DNA of 64,000 nucleotides from Leuconostoc suionicum (GCF_001891125.1 NZ_CP015247.1:1962851-2026850); one strand, 5' to 3'; shown: positions 8,321-16,728, counted from the first letter of the stretch. Notes: generated from the letters alone by a model not told the origin. Numbers and translations: made by a program.

Positions 8321-9217
8321 TATTGTCTGATTTAAGATGCGTTTGGTTTCACGGAAAACAGCTGACAAATTCGTGTATTGATCAGCATGCAACACAACCG
8401 TGATATAATGCTTTCCTTTATACGTAAACAATCCCACATAAGAAACGCCTGATTTAACAGAGATACCAAGTTTAGCACCGGTGACCGTATATTTCGTATT
8501 TTTAAAATAATTTTTCATCAAAACATAATTACTATCTTGTGTAACGCCATCAAATTGATTTTGTGATTGATGAACAATTCTTTTTAATCGTGGCGTTTTT
8601 TTTAAAATATTATCGGTCATAACCGCAACATCAACGGCAGACATCTTATTTTCTGCATTATCAGGTGCCTTAACACCATCATCCATTGCTTCATCATTAC
8701 GGATTCCCGCTGCATTATACCATTGCGCTGATGTAAGTCCCCAAGATTTACTAGTCTTAGTCATTAATTTAACAAATTTTGTTTGTGAACCACTAATCTG
8801 ATCGCCTAAGGCAATAGCCGCGTCATTAGCAGATAACTGTAAAGCAGCACGCAATAATTCATCTGCTGAATAGGTTTGATTACTGTCCAAATCCACACTT
8901 GCCAGATTAGACTCTTCTCCGATTTCCATCGTGTTTGACGACGGCTGCACTTGCGTATCTAAAGGTAACCTTTTGAGTACCAAATAGCTCGTCATCAATT
9001 TACTAATTGACGCAATCGCTAAAGGTTTATGAGCGTTTTTTTCGGACAAAATTTTATCTGTATCCGCATTCATCACAACCGCTGCTTTCGCCGTTGTTGT
9101 GATTTTTTTAATTGATTTCTTTTTTTCACTTGCTTGGATTTGTTGTTGCCCATTCACAGGAAATACTATATTCAATGTCACAATACAAATTGCTGCCAGT
9201 AGTCCGCTTTTCTTCAT
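8318..9217 (-). CDS. Serine-type D-Ala-D-Ala carboxypeptidase, DacA-like
   Basis: A 299-residue exported penicillin-binding protein of the S11 family that trims the pentapeptide of peptidoglycan. Residues 1-23 form a signal peptide. Motifs: SISK (70-73, nucleophile Ser70), SAN (129-131) and, where KTG is expected, KLG (249-251, in VTGAKLGISVKSG). The C-terminal membrane-anchor domain of PBP5 is absent, so the protein is short. I use the ATG at 9217; a TTG 18 bases upstream has no better ribosome site. No Shine-Dalgarno is visible, and the -10 box ends 7 bases before the ATG, which points to a leaderless transcript. Confidence 0.85.
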   Translation of the reverse strand: MKKSGLLAAICIVTLNIVFPVNGQQQIQASEKKKSIKKITTTAKAAVVMNADTDKILSEKNAHKPLAIASISKLMTSYLVLKRLPLDTQVQPSSNTMEIGEESNLASVDLDSNQTYSADELLRAALQLSANDAAIALGDQISGSQTKFVKLMTKTSKSWGLTSAQWYNAAGIRNDEAMDDGVKAPDNAENKMSAVDVAVMTDNILKKTPRLKRIVHQSQNQFDGVTQDSNYVLMKNYFKNTKYTVTGAKLGISVKSGVSYVGLFTYKGKHYITVVLHADQYTNLSAVFRETKRILNQTI

Positions 9218-9224
9218 GACTATA

Positions 9225-9252
9225 ATTGTACTCAAAAATAATCTGTTGACAA
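9225..9252 (-). promoter_or_regulatory. dacA promoter
   Basis: Minus-strand TTGTCA-16-TACAAT; the expected start of transcription falls at or next to the ATG at 9217. Its -35 box overlaps the -35 box of the divergent adcR promoter. Confidence 0.6.
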
Positions 9253-9275
9253 TAGCTTCGCTTACATTATATAAT
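9246..9275 (+). promoter_or_regulatory. adcR promoter
   Basis: TTGACA-18-TATAAT on the plus strand. The -35 box is back to back with that of dacA (TTGACAA read on either strand). Confidence 0.65.
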
Positions 9276-9298
9276 TAACTGGTTAATTAACCAGTAAA
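9275..9298. promoter_or_regulatory. AdcR zinc operator
   Basis: TTAACTGGTTAA is an exact match to the AdcR box TTAACYNGTTAA known from streptococci. It is followed by a mirrored half, giving an 18-bp perfect palindrome centred at 9286. It lies just downstream of the -10 box of adcR, a position suited to autorepression with zinc. Confidence 0.75.
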
Positions 9299-9312
9299 CT
9301 AAAGAGGTATTT

Positions 9313-9753
9313 ATGGAGAAAACAGATAAGATTATTCAAGCGCTTAATTCTTTTGTTCAAGAATACGCTAGTAATTCTGAACTCGTAACGGCAACTGCCG
9401 GACAAAAAATCAATTCGACACAAGCCCACTTACTGATGTTGCTTAAAATTCTGCAATCGCAGACCAACACAGAATTAGCTGCTGCAATGAATCTATCAAA
9501 GCCTGCTATCACCAAAGCTATTAAAAACCTGATGCGCTATCATTATGTCACAGCAGTGGTAGATGATTCTGATAAACGGAGCACCCACTATTTACTGACT
9601 GAAGACGGTGAAAAATTGGCACAACTTCACGAGCAAGCCCACGTCACCATGCACGATGATATTCATACCATCATGGCTGATTTCACACAGGAACAACAAC
9701 AAACCATCACCCAGTTTTTAACAAAACTCAATAAAATAGGAAATAATTCATGA
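9313..9753 (+). CDS. adcR: Zinc-responsive MarR-family repressor AdcR
   Basis: 146 residues, winged helix. In streptococci AdcR binds DNA when loaded with zinc. The family's metal ligands have counterparts here: Glu23, His39, and a histidine cluster His106, His110, His114. The AdcR box directly upstream supports the assignment. The gene overlaps the following substrate-binding protein gene by four bases (ATGA), so the two are translationally coupled. Unlike streptococcal adcRCBA, no ABC ATPase or permease gene follows. Confidence 0.85.
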   Translation: MEKTDKIIQALNSFVQEYASNSELVTATAGQKINSTQAHLLMLLKILQSQTNTELAAAMNLSKPAITKAIKNLMRYHYVTAVVDDSDKRSTHYLLTEDGEKLAQLHEQAHVTMHDDIHTIMADFTQEQQQTITQFLTKLNKIGNNS

Positions 9754-10631
9754 AAAAAATAATTATAGCACTCTCTGCCATTGTCGTCATCGTCATTGGT
9801 GTTGCCTTATTCAAAGGCAATTCCTCGTCGTCATCTAATCAAAAAATAACAATTGTTGCTTCAACAGACTTCTACGCCGAAATTGCCAAAACAGTAGTTG
9901 GCAAGCATGGCACAGCTACTGCTATTATCAAAGACGCTAATGTTTCTCCTGAAGATTATGAACCAACAACAACTGTTGCCAAAAAAGTCAGTGCTGCTGA
10001 TATCGTTCTTGCTAACGGTTTAGGATATGACGCATGGCTAAATAAGCTTGCCAAAACTTCTAAAAATACAAAACTTATTCGTGTCGGCGAAGATGTTTTA
10101 AATAAAAAAGCAGGCGTCAACCCGCACTTGTGGAATGATCCTGAAACGATGAGTAAAACAGCAAATTATCTAGCAACTGAGCTTGGTAAAAAAGATCCTA
10201 AAAATCGCGATTATTACAAAAAGAACGCCAAAAAATACATCGCTAGCCTGAAACCTGTGAATGATTTAATCACAAAAATATCCAAAAAGGCTAAGGGCCA
10301 AACCGTTGCCCAAACTGAACCTGTTTTTGAATATATGCTAGATGCCTTGGGATACAAAATAATGGATACAGATTTCTCTGAAGCAATTGAGGAAGGTAAT
10401 GATCCTTCACCCGCAACATTAGCTGCACTTAAATCAGCAATTACAAACCATAAAATTGCTTTCTTTGTTAATAATACTCAGACATCAAGTTCAACTGTCT
10501 CTAACTTAATCGATTTAGCAAAGAAAAATGATATCCCCGTTGTTAATGTAACTGAAACCATTCCAAACGGTGAAAATTATGTTAGTTGGAAGTTAAAAGA
10601 ACTGAAAGAAATCGAAAAAGTTACGCAATAA
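9750..10631 (+). CDS. Zinc/manganese ABC transporter substrate-binding protein, ZnuA/AdcA-like
   Basis: A 293-residue cluster A-I metal-binding protein. The N-terminal 20 residues are hydrophobic, but there is no lipobox cysteine, so it would be membrane-anchored or secreted rather than a lipoprotein. The second metal motif NPHLWNDP is intact (His126). In the first motif the family has DPHEYEP; here it reads SPEDYEP (66-72), so the usual first His ligand is missing. A Glu-rich ligand set is possible later (ETEPVFEYM-like segment QTEPVFEYM). It is coupled to adcR, so zinc-regulated; its permease must be encoded elsewhere. Confidence 0.8.
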   Translation: MKKIIIALSAIVVIVIGVALFKGNSSSSSNQKITIVASTDFYAEIAKTVVGKHGTATAIIKDANVSPEDYEPTTTVAKKVSAADIVLANGLGYDAWLNKLAKTSKNTKLIRVGEDVLNKKAGVNPHLWNDPETMSKTANYLATELGKKDPKNRDYYKKNAKKYIASLKPVNDLITKISKKAKGQTVAQTEPVFEYMLDALGYKIMDTDFSEAIEEGNDPSPATLAALKSAITNHKIAFFVNNTQTSSSTVSNLIDLAKKNDIPVVNVTETIPNGENYVSWKLKELKEIEKVTQ

Positions 10632-10651
10632 AAAACCTCTCTGAAAGAATT

Positions 10652-10694
10652 AAAAAGATCAGCTATCCAAATCATAAAGATAGCTGATCTTTTT
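10652..10694. terminator. Terminator after the adcR operon
   Basis: AAAAAGATCAGCTATC pairs perfectly with its complement across an 11-base loop; usable in both directions between convergent genes. Confidence 0.9.
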
Positions 10695-10736
10695 TAGCAT
10701 TAATTTGCCAACCAATAAAATGCTCTATATCTAACC

Positions 10737-11447
10737 CTACTTTGTCGCATAGTGTGCCGCCGCCGCACCCAAATTAAAACGAGAAATTCTAACTTTTTTG
10801 AAGCCCGACTTTAGCAACAATCGCCCAAGCGTCATATAGTCCATAAAATGTTCTGTTGTTTCATCAAGATATTTGTATTCCTGATACTTTTCTTTAGCAA
10901 AAACACGCCCAAATAATGGCATGACATGACCGAAATATAACTGCCAAAATGGTTTAACAAGGGGACTATCCGGTTGCGATGTTTCTAAAATGACAAGCTG
11001 TCCGCCTGGCTTTAAAATGCGATACATTTCTTTGATTCCTTGTTTTGGATCAGGTAAATTACGTAGTCCAAAACCAATGGTCACAATATCAAAACTGTTA
11101 TCAGGAAACTCTAAATCCATCACGTCTCCCTGCTCAAGTGTGATTTTTTCCGAATAGTCACTTATATCAACCTTTGTTTGCCCAACCGCAAGCATTGATT
11201 CACTGAAGTCTAAGCCGATGATTTCAGAATCAGAATCACTATTTTCTGCCAAGGCAATTGCCCAATCAGCAGTTCCCGTCGCCAAATCAATTATTTGTGC
11301 TTTTTCTGGAAATATCATCTTATCCATAACCTTCTGACGCCACTTTTTGTGCGATCCCAGGCTGATAATGTTATTCATTTTGTCATATTCTGGTGCAATA
11401 GTATTAAACAGGGATTTTACATCTGTATTTTTTGGAGATAGTGTCAT
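10737..11447 (-). CDS. menG: Demethylmenaquinone methyltransferase
   Basis: A 236-residue SAM-dependent methyltransferase (UbiE/MenG) that makes the last step of menaquinone synthesis. FNTIAPEYDKMNNIISLGSH near the N-terminus, IDLATGTADW (SAM site) and GFGLRNLPDP are family signatures. The start overlaps the menE stop by four bases, so menE-menG are coupled. Only these two menaquinone genes are here; the rest of the pathway must be elsewhere or absent. Confidence 0.92.
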   Translation of the reverse strand: MTLSPKNTDVKSLFNTIAPEYDKMNNIISLGSHKKWRQKVMDKMIFPEKAQIIDLATGTADWAIALAENSDSDSEIIGLDFSESMLAVGQTKVDISDYSEKITLEQGDVMDLEFPDNSFDIVTIGFGLRNLPDPKQGIKEMYRILKPGGQLVILETSQPDSPLVKPFWQLYFGHVMPLFGRVFAKEKYQEYKYLDETTEHFMDYMTLGRLLLKSGFKKVRISRFNLGAAAAHYATK

Positions 11448-12883
11448 TTTAGTTCCTTTAATCTTTCGAGTTCGGATAAGAAAGGCTTTCGTTGTGTCTT
11501 GCCACTAGCCGTCGTATGCCAGTAATCTGCAAGGTAAAAGTGTTTTGGTACTTTATAATGCGCAATGCGATTTTTTCCAAATTGAATTAAGTCTTCACGC
11601 CGCAAGTTATCTCCTTGAACAATAGCTACTGGAACCGAACCCCATTGTTCATCTGGAACACCGACAACGACAACTTTACTTATGCCTGGATAATCTGCAT
11701 ATATATCTTCAACTTCATTTGGGAAAATATTTTCGCCGCCTGAATTGATCATATCCCCTTCACGACCTTGAACAAATAAGAACCCATCAGAATCCACATA
11801 ACCATAATCTTCTGTATTAAACCAACCATCTATCATTTGTTCTTCTAGTTTATCAGGTTGATTTAAATAACCAATTGTTAGAGTTGGTGATTGAATCCAA
11901 ATATTCCCTTGTTGTTGAGGTTTTCCTGTGTGGTCAGCAATTTTTAAACGAACTGGAAATAGTGGTTTACCTACAGATCCTATTTTTTGATGAGCATACT
12001 CGGCATCCAGTGCCACCACCTGTGAGGCTGTTTCAGTCATTCCATACGACTGGATTACTGGAATGTGATGAGCTTGGGCCTGATGAAGTGTCACAGAATC
12101 TGTTGGCCCACCACCAAGAAGCATGGCTCGAAACTGCTTATTATAATTTACATCCTTAGGCAAATCAGCTAATAACTGCTTTAACATTACCGGTACTACT
12201 GAGATAGTAGTAATATTCTGATGCACCAACAATTCGTTAATTTGATGAGCATCAAAGTTACGTTGTAACACTACGCTCATGCCATAAATTAGTCCACGCA
12301 TAATAATTGAAAAACCACTAATATGAAAAATAGGTACAACAGCAAGCCAACTATCATCAGCTCGTAATTCCAGATTCAATGCACTACCCATTGCCGAGTA
12401 AAAATGGTTTTGATATGTTTGCATAACGCCTTTGGGTTGACCTGTTGTTCCAGAAGTATACATAATACTCGTCACAAAAGAATCATCAAAAGTCGTAACT
12501 GGATTTACTTTTTTTCGCGTTGACAGTTCGCTCAGTTTTAACTGCTTCTCCACTTTTAAAATATTCGTGTAACTATCATCAGTTAAAATAGTATTCACAT
12601 TAGCATCTGATAGCTGAAAATTAATTTCATTAACAGACAATCGCCAGTTAATAAAAACAATTGTTTTACCAAGTTGTTGCAATGCCATAATGGCTAAATA
12701 ACCGGTAAGCGTATTATGCGTAATTAACGCTACCCGAGTATCATTCTCTGTAACCACAGCAATTTTTTCAGCCATACCATGTGCTTGCTCTGCTACTTCT
12801 TGAAAAGTCAGTTGTTTATCTTGATACTGTACGGCGACCCGATTCGGCGTAAGCCGTGCACGTTTTGTAAGCCAGTTTTCCAT
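11444..12883 (-). CDS. menE: o-Succinylbenzoate-CoA ligase
   Basis: A 479-residue ANL-superfamily adenylating enzyme. SIMYTSGTTGQPKGV is the P-loop-like AMP motif, QSYGMTETASQ the A5 motif, GWFNTEDYGY the hinge region and KVPKHF the C-terminal lysine loop. It activates o-succinylbenzoate in menaquinone synthesis; coupling to menG supports this choice over other acyl-CoA ligases. The ribosome site is weak. Confidence 0.9.
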   Translation of the reverse strand: MENWLTKRARLTPNRVAVQYQDKQLTFQEVAEQAHGMAEKIAVVTENDTRVALITHNTLTGYLAIMALQQLGKTIVFINWRLSVNEINFQLSDANVNTILTDDSYTNILKVEKQLKLSELSTRKKVNPVTTFDDSFVTSIMYTSGTTGQPKGVMQTYQNHFYSAMGSALNLELRADDSWLAVVPIFHISGFSIIMRGLIYGMSVVLQRNFDAHQINELLVHQNITTISVVPVMLKQLLADLPKDVNYNKQFRAMLLGGGPTDSVTLHQAQAHHIPVIQSYGMTETASQVVALDAEYAHQKIGSVGKPLFPVRLKIADHTGKPQQQGNIWIQSPTLTIGYLNQPDKLEEQMIDGWFNTEDYGYVDSDGFLFVQGREGDMINSGGENIFPNEVEDIYADYPGISKVVVVGVPDEQWGSVPVAIVQGDNLRREDLIQFGKNRIAHYKVPKHFYLADYWHTTASGKTQRKPFLSELERLKELK

Positions 12884-12936
12884 TTTATTATCATACCGCA
12901 GAACTTTGATGAAAACAAAAATGCCGTCAATAGTTC

Positions 12937-13467
12937 TTACTCAACCAATTTTTCTACCTCTGCCTCAACTCCCAAAATAGAAATAGCCTTAACATATTCA
13001 ATATCTGAAATGAGTTCTGTTGAACGCAATAAATGAAAAGTGCCACCCATATTTTTTGTTAAAAAGCCAGAATCAGTAACACCATTACGTTGATAAAACT
13101 CATATCTTTTGACACGTTGTGCTTCATTATCGGCCTGTTGACCAATAATTTCTGATTCTAACACGATACCACCAGGATATTCCTCCTTCAGTGCTGTAAT
13201 CGTTCTACTACCAATCCCTTTGCCACGTATATTAGCATCTACAGCAAAATAAAGTACAAATGCTTTCTGATTTGATATTTCAACTAATAACAAAATTCCT
13301 ACAGGATTATCGTCATCCACAATCATTGCCAATCGAACTGCTTCTTGTTCATTGGCAATTTGTTGTAATTGTGAAAATGGTAGACGTTCATACTCTGGAA
13401 ATGCATTGAGATAGACATCATGCCAGTATTGTCCATCTTTTTTTGTTACGTTGACAATTTTTATCAT
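12937..13467 (-). CDS. GNAT-family N-acetyltransferase
   Basis: A 176-residue acetyltransferase. The acetyl-CoA loop is seen as VDANIRGKGIGSRTI, preceded by the LYFAVD strand. The ATG at 13467 has GGAG eight bases upstream; a TTG 27 bases further upstream was rejected for lack of a ribosome site. The substrate is unknown. It is in the same direction as menE, 53 bp upstream of it, and could be co-transcribed with it. Confidence 0.8.
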   Translation of the reverse strand: MIKIVNVTKKDGQYWHDVYLNAFPEYERLPFSQLQQIANEQEAVRLAMIVDDDNPVGILLLVEISNQKAFVLYFAVDANIRGKGIGSRTITALKEEYPGGIVLESEIIGQQADNEAQRVKRYEFYQRNGVTDSGFLTKNMGGTFHLLRSTELISDIEYVKAISILGVEAEVEKLVE

Positions 13468-13569
13468 GAATATTTCTCCATATTTAAGTAGCAATTCCTC
13501 TCATTTTATCACAAAGTGTTAAAAAATATACGAATTGTGCTATTCACTAAGCTTGAATAACAAATAAAA

Positions 13570-13598
13570 ATACCTCATTAGATATGTCAATGAGATAT
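13570..13598 (-). terminator. Terminator after the nickel/cobalt permease gene
   Basis: Ten-bp stem with one G-U pair (AATGAGGTAT on the 3' arm of the minus strand), followed by TTTTTA. Confidence 0.75.
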
Positions 13599-13609
13599 CG
13601 AATAAACTT

Positions 13610-14644
13610 TTAAATTAGTTGCTCTTTATCTTTCTCTGCTAAATGAAATACATGCCAAATGGTAATCGCAATGATCCAAGCGACAACAAACAAACCAACT
13701 AAGATGATACCCATTTGATTAAAATCTAACGCAGTTGCCCATTTTGTTAAACCATTATTCCAGCCAAACATTGCAGCAAAGGACTGAATAAAATCAACAA
13801 AACCAATGAATCCGGCTGCTAATATCGAAATTCCGGTAATCGTCAAGTTATAGTAGACTTTTCGATATGGCGAAGAAAATACCCAATGGTAGGTTGTACT
13901 CATAAAGAATCCATCAATTGTATCCATCAGACACATCCCAGCAGTGAACAACAAAGGAAAGGCTAACGTTGCATACCATGGAATACCCTCATTGGCAGCG
14001 GTAGCAGACGTTGCTAAAACTGCAATTTGTGTCGCAGTATCAAAACCTAACCCAAACAAAAAGCCAACTATAGCAACTTGCCAATTATGCTGAATCATTC
14101 CTAATAATCTCAAAAACAAACGGTATATTCTGGATGAATTAACGTCTTCATCTGTTTTATTCTCGTTGATACTACGGTTGCGCATCGATGTGAATTTAAC
14201 CCAAATATCACGCAAAATAAAACTATTCACAATGGCCAACATCATTAACATAGTGGCTGCAATCAAAGTTCCTAGGACACCACCAATTTGCTCAAAAATT
14301 GGCATAGAATGCTTTGCCCATTCCACAAATAAAACAGTGGTCAAGGCCATTAACACAACAACCATTGAATGACCAAATGAGAAACTGAATCCCACACCAC
14401 GTGTATTTTTGCCATCGTTTAACATTTTGCGCGTCATATTATCAATCGCAGCAATGTGGTCTACATCAAATGCATGCCTTAGTCCCATCGTAAATGATAA
14501 ATAGGCCATAGCTATCATTTCAGGATATTGCGAAGCACTTGTCATTAATAATATGATTCCTGAAACTAAAAAAAGAATGATTATTGCGCCATAGCGCATT
14601 GCATCCGACTGTATTGTTGCTTGTTTCTGAGTATGTAACATCAT
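13610..14644 (-). CDS. NiCoT-family nickel/cobalt permease
   Basis: A 344-residue membrane protein with about eight helices. HAFDVDHIAAIDN is the NiCoT metal-selectivity signature of helix II (HAFDADHIAAIDN in the family); FSFGHSMVVV and GLGFDTATQI are the other two conserved blocks. It imports Ni2+ and/or Co2+; selectivity cannot be read. AAGGAG lies eight bases before the ATG pair. Upstream on the same strand are a pair of 20-bp direct repeats and, further up, a complete Leu-codon attenuator whose terminator ends 171 bp before the start codon. No urease, hydrogenase or cobalamin gene is in the window. Confidence 0.88.
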   Translation of the reverse strand: MMLHTQKQATIQSDAMRYGAIIILFLVSGIILLMTSASQYPEMIAMAYLSFTMGLRHAFDVDHIAAIDNMTRKMLNDGKNTRGVGFSFSFGHSMVVVLMALTTVLFVEWAKHSMPIFEQIGGVLGTLIAATMLMMLAIVNSFILRDIWVKFTSMRNRSINENKTDEDVNSSRIYRLFLRLLGMIQHNWQVAIVGFLFGLGFDTATQIAVLATSATAANEGIPWYATLAFPLLFTAGMCLMDTIDGFFMSTTYHWVFSSPYRKVYYNLTITGISILAAGFIGFVDFIQSFAAMFGWNNGLTKWATALDFNQMGIILVGLFVVAWIIAITIWHVFHLAEKDKEQLI

Positions 14645-14709
14645 AAATTGTTCTCTCCTTGTACTGTAAAAATAAGATTATCATAGGATGGATTATCGGG
14701 TAAATATAG

Positions 14710-14749
14710 CGAACAAATCATGTCCTTAACGAACTAAATATGTCCTTTA
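14710..14749. repeat. Two direct 20-bp repeats upstream of the nickel/cobalt permease gene
   Basis: CGAAC-N5-ATGTCCTT occurs at 14710 and again at 14730, exactly 20 bp apart (two helical turns), 65-105 bp upstream of the start codon. This is typical of tandem activator or repressor sites bound on one DNA face. The binding protein is unknown. Confidence 0.5.
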
Positions 14750-14814
14750 GTAGCTTTTGATAAATACACACCTATAATTTAGTACTACCCGTTTCTTTGA
14801 GTCTTATAAGACAC

Positions 14815-14851
14815 AAAAACACCCCAACTGTTACGGCGTTGGGGTGTTTTT
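14815..14851 (-). terminator. Attenuator terminator of the leucine-rich leader
   Basis: CACCCCAAC/GTTGGGGTG stem plus A:T flank and T-run. The 5' arm on the minus strand can instead pair with the GTTGGG word at 14862-14867, which gives an antiterminator. Confidence 0.85.
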
Positions 14852-14859
14852 ACTCACTT

Positions 14860-14925
14860 GTCCCAACTATCTACTAATCAATGTCATATTGGTTTAGTAG
14901 ATAGTCACTCAAAGAACCTACTAAA
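14860..14925 (-). promoter_or_regulatory. Mutually exclusive hairpins of the permease leader
   Basis: Minus-strand words TTTAGTAGG (14925-14917), ATCTACTAAACC (14902-14891) and TTAGTAGAT followed by AGTTGGG (14877-14862): the middle word can pair with either neighbour. The layout is the same as in the SUF leader at 30149-30207. Confidence 0.65.
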
Positions 14926-14927
14926 CA

Positions 14928-14984
14928 TCAACTGAGAAGTAGGTAGAGGAGAGAATGGTTCATTTTTTTAATTGTTTTGTTCAT
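14928..14984 (-). CDS. Leucine-rich leader peptide before the Ni/Co permease
   Basis: 18 codons, MNKTIKKMNHS followed by LLYLLLS, then TGA. Five of the last seven sense codons are Leu (CTC, CTC, CTA, CTT, CTC). GAGG sits seven bases before the ATG. The stop codon is immediately followed by the first of the competing hairpin arms, so a ribosome waiting at the Leu codons would mask that arm. This is the classic layout of ribosome-mediated attenuation; the regulated gene appears to be the permease. Confidence 0.75.
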   Translation of the reverse strand: MNKTIKKMNHSLLYLLLS

Positions 14985-15031
14985 AATTTTTCCTCTTTTT
15001 CATATAATTTATATTTTTTAATATGAAACTA

Positions 15032-15060
15032 ATTATATTATCAAATTCTAATTGTGTCAA
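15032..15060 (-). promoter_or_regulatory. Promoter of the permease leader
   Basis: TTGACA-17-TATAAT, both boxes perfect; the transcript would start about 41 nt before the leader peptide. Confidence 0.8.
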
Positions 15061-15127
15061 ACGTTTTATTATTTTATTTTAATAATAGAATTAATGTTAC
15101 TAAACAGCTAATGAGCAAATATATTAA

Positions 15128-16117
15128 CTACTGCTTAATTGTCACATCCCCGCTGTCTGTTGATATTACGTATGCTCCAGTTGCCCCTTTATGTGTGTAA
15201 CTTGTCTGATCATCATCATGACTATTGAAAGCAGAAATATCCCCGTCAAGCGTTTTAGCAGTCACACTACTTTTCCCAATCATTGCTGATATATCGCCAT
15301 CTTGTGCTGTGACTGTAAGCTGACCAGATAGTTGGTTATTCATTAAAGTGATATCACCATCTGATGTGCGTATTTCACCAGTATTAATATGATTCTGATG
15401 CATATTTAAGTCACCATCTTCTAGTTTAATATTTAATCCATCACGAATATGTGTGTGTTGTATCGTTAAATCACCATCATCACTTTTGATCGTAGCTGTT
15501 GATGCAGTCACATTGTTTAAATGTCCATCTTCGATGCCATCAATCATCAAATCATGATTAACTTGTATACTAGTCAAATCTGTGTCCGATACTTGCTGCA
15601 TTGTTATTTTATCCGCTTGGACATCTGACAAACTCACATCGCTGTCATCTTGTCCGTCAATTTGAATACTAGACAAACTTTGTGATTGCGGAACTGTAAT
15701 TAAAATACCATCTTGATATCCGTGGTTACCGTAATTCCAAGAAAAGCCAGTAATATTAAATTCGATATTAACATTCCCTTGAGATACACTGCCAACTTGT
15801 TTATCAGTAATTTTCAAATGATTTTGCTGATAGCTCAACTCGGGTAGTTTCTGATACGTCATTACTTTAACGGTTGTTTTCTTAACATCCCCTGTGATAA
15901 TACGTACAGGTAAAGATGTTGACACGTCAATATTTTTCACCTCGTCATAAGTATATGATTGTTGTACCATCTTTTCTTTTTGTGTTTTGCGGTCAACAAC
16001 TTTAAGGCCATTATTCCAAGAAATAGAACTGGAACCGCCACCAAAACCAAATCCAATTAAAGCTAGCACAGCGCCAATAACTATCAAACTTAATCCAATT
16101 TTAACACTTCGTTTCAT
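15128..16117 (-). CDS. DUF4097-family surface/envelope protein with DGD repeats
   Basis: 329 residues. One N-terminal membrane helix (LSLIVIGAVLALIGFGFGGG) is followed by an extracellular region of repeated short beta-strands. The repeats carry DGD or SGD turns about every 20 residues (SDDGDL, LEDGDL, TSDGDI, AQDGDI, TLDGDI, TDSGDV), as expected for a beta-helix/solenoid. It is the last gene of a PadR-HAAS-DUF4097 operon, two bases behind the HAAS gene. Such modules respond to cell-envelope stress or antimicrobial peptides in other Firmicutes; the exact role is unknown. Confidence 0.8.
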   Translation of the reverse strand: MKRSVKIGLSLIVIGAVLALIGFGFGGGSSSISWNNGLKVVDRKTQKEKMVQQSYTYDEVKNIDVSTSLPVRIITGDVKKTTVKVMTYQKLPELSYQQNHLKITDKQVGSVSQGNVNIEFNITGFSWNYGNHGYQDGILITVPQSQSLSSIQIDGQDDSDVSLSDVQADKITMQQVSDTDLTSIQVNHDLMIDGIEDGHLNNVTASTATIKSDDGDLTIQHTHIRDGLNIKLEDGDLNMHQNHINTGEIRTSDGDITLMNNQLSGQLTVTAQDGDISAMIGKSSVTAKTLDGDISAFNSHDDDQTSYTHKGATGAYVISTDSGDVTIKQ

Positions 16118-16118
16118 G

Positions 16119-16724
16119 TTATTTACCCTCCCGATGCATGTGCTTTTTATCAGTAAAGCGACGATAAATTGCCTTGCTCAATTGTGCTGTTTTATCAATT
16201 AGCCACCTCAAGAGACCAATACCAGCTGGTATTACTGTCAACATTATTCCCAATATGAGCAAACCCCAACCAATATAGTACAGCCCCGTCCAGATTGATT
16301 GCAGCAAAACACCAACTCCGATAATGACTAATAAAATACTTGTCAGGCTCAGTGCAATGACAACTGCAATAAAAGCCACTAAGAATGCAAAAAATACAGC
16401 AGCAAGCATGACCAAGATAATGAATATAGGGAATGCTAACGGTGACGCCAGTAATGCTAATGCAATCCACCAAATCAGCTTAATATTTGACCGTGGATTT
16501 TTACTAGTTGTATCATCCGCTGATTTTTCATCTGCCTTAATTGAATAGTCAGCTAAAATTTTTCGTGAGAGTTGTTTTGGCGTGCCTAATTCACTAATGC
16601 ATTGCTCATATGTTACTAAATCAGCGTCCATCACGTACTCTCGATAGAAATTCATCGCTTCCTCTTTATCTGAATGGTGCAACTGATGTAGTAGTTGCTC
16701 TAACTCAGCTAAATAATTCTCCAT
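16119..16724 (-). CDS. HAAS/DUF1700 domain membrane protein
   Basis: 201 residues. The first 60 form the HAAS domain (ELEQLLHQLHHSDKEEAMNFYREYVMDA), which pairs with PadR-like regulators. Residues about 85-185 hold three or four hydrophobic segments. It sits four bases behind the PadR gene and two bases before the DUF4097 gene. It probably relays between membrane and regulator; no enzymatic motif is present. Confidence 0.8.
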   Translation of the reverse strand: MENYLAELEQLLHQLHHSDKEEAMNFYREYVMDADLVTYEQCISELGTPKQLSRKILADYSIKADEKSADDTTSKNPRSNIKLIWWIALALLASPLAFPIFIILVMLAAVFFAFLVAFIAVVIALSLTSILLVIIGVGVLLQSIWTGLYYIGWGLLILGIMLTVIPAGIGLLRWLIDKTAQLSKAIYRRFTDKKHMHREGK

Positions 16725-16728
16725 CTGC

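Noticed and set aside
11875..12159. Reading frames opposite menE and similar antisense frames within leuC, leuB, sufB, zwf, yidC
   Set aside because: They mirror strong coding genes, lack ribosome sites and have no recognisable proteins.
13468..13494. TTG-initiated longer form of the acetyltransferase
   Set aside because: The downstream ATG has a proper GGAG; the TTG has none at usable distance.
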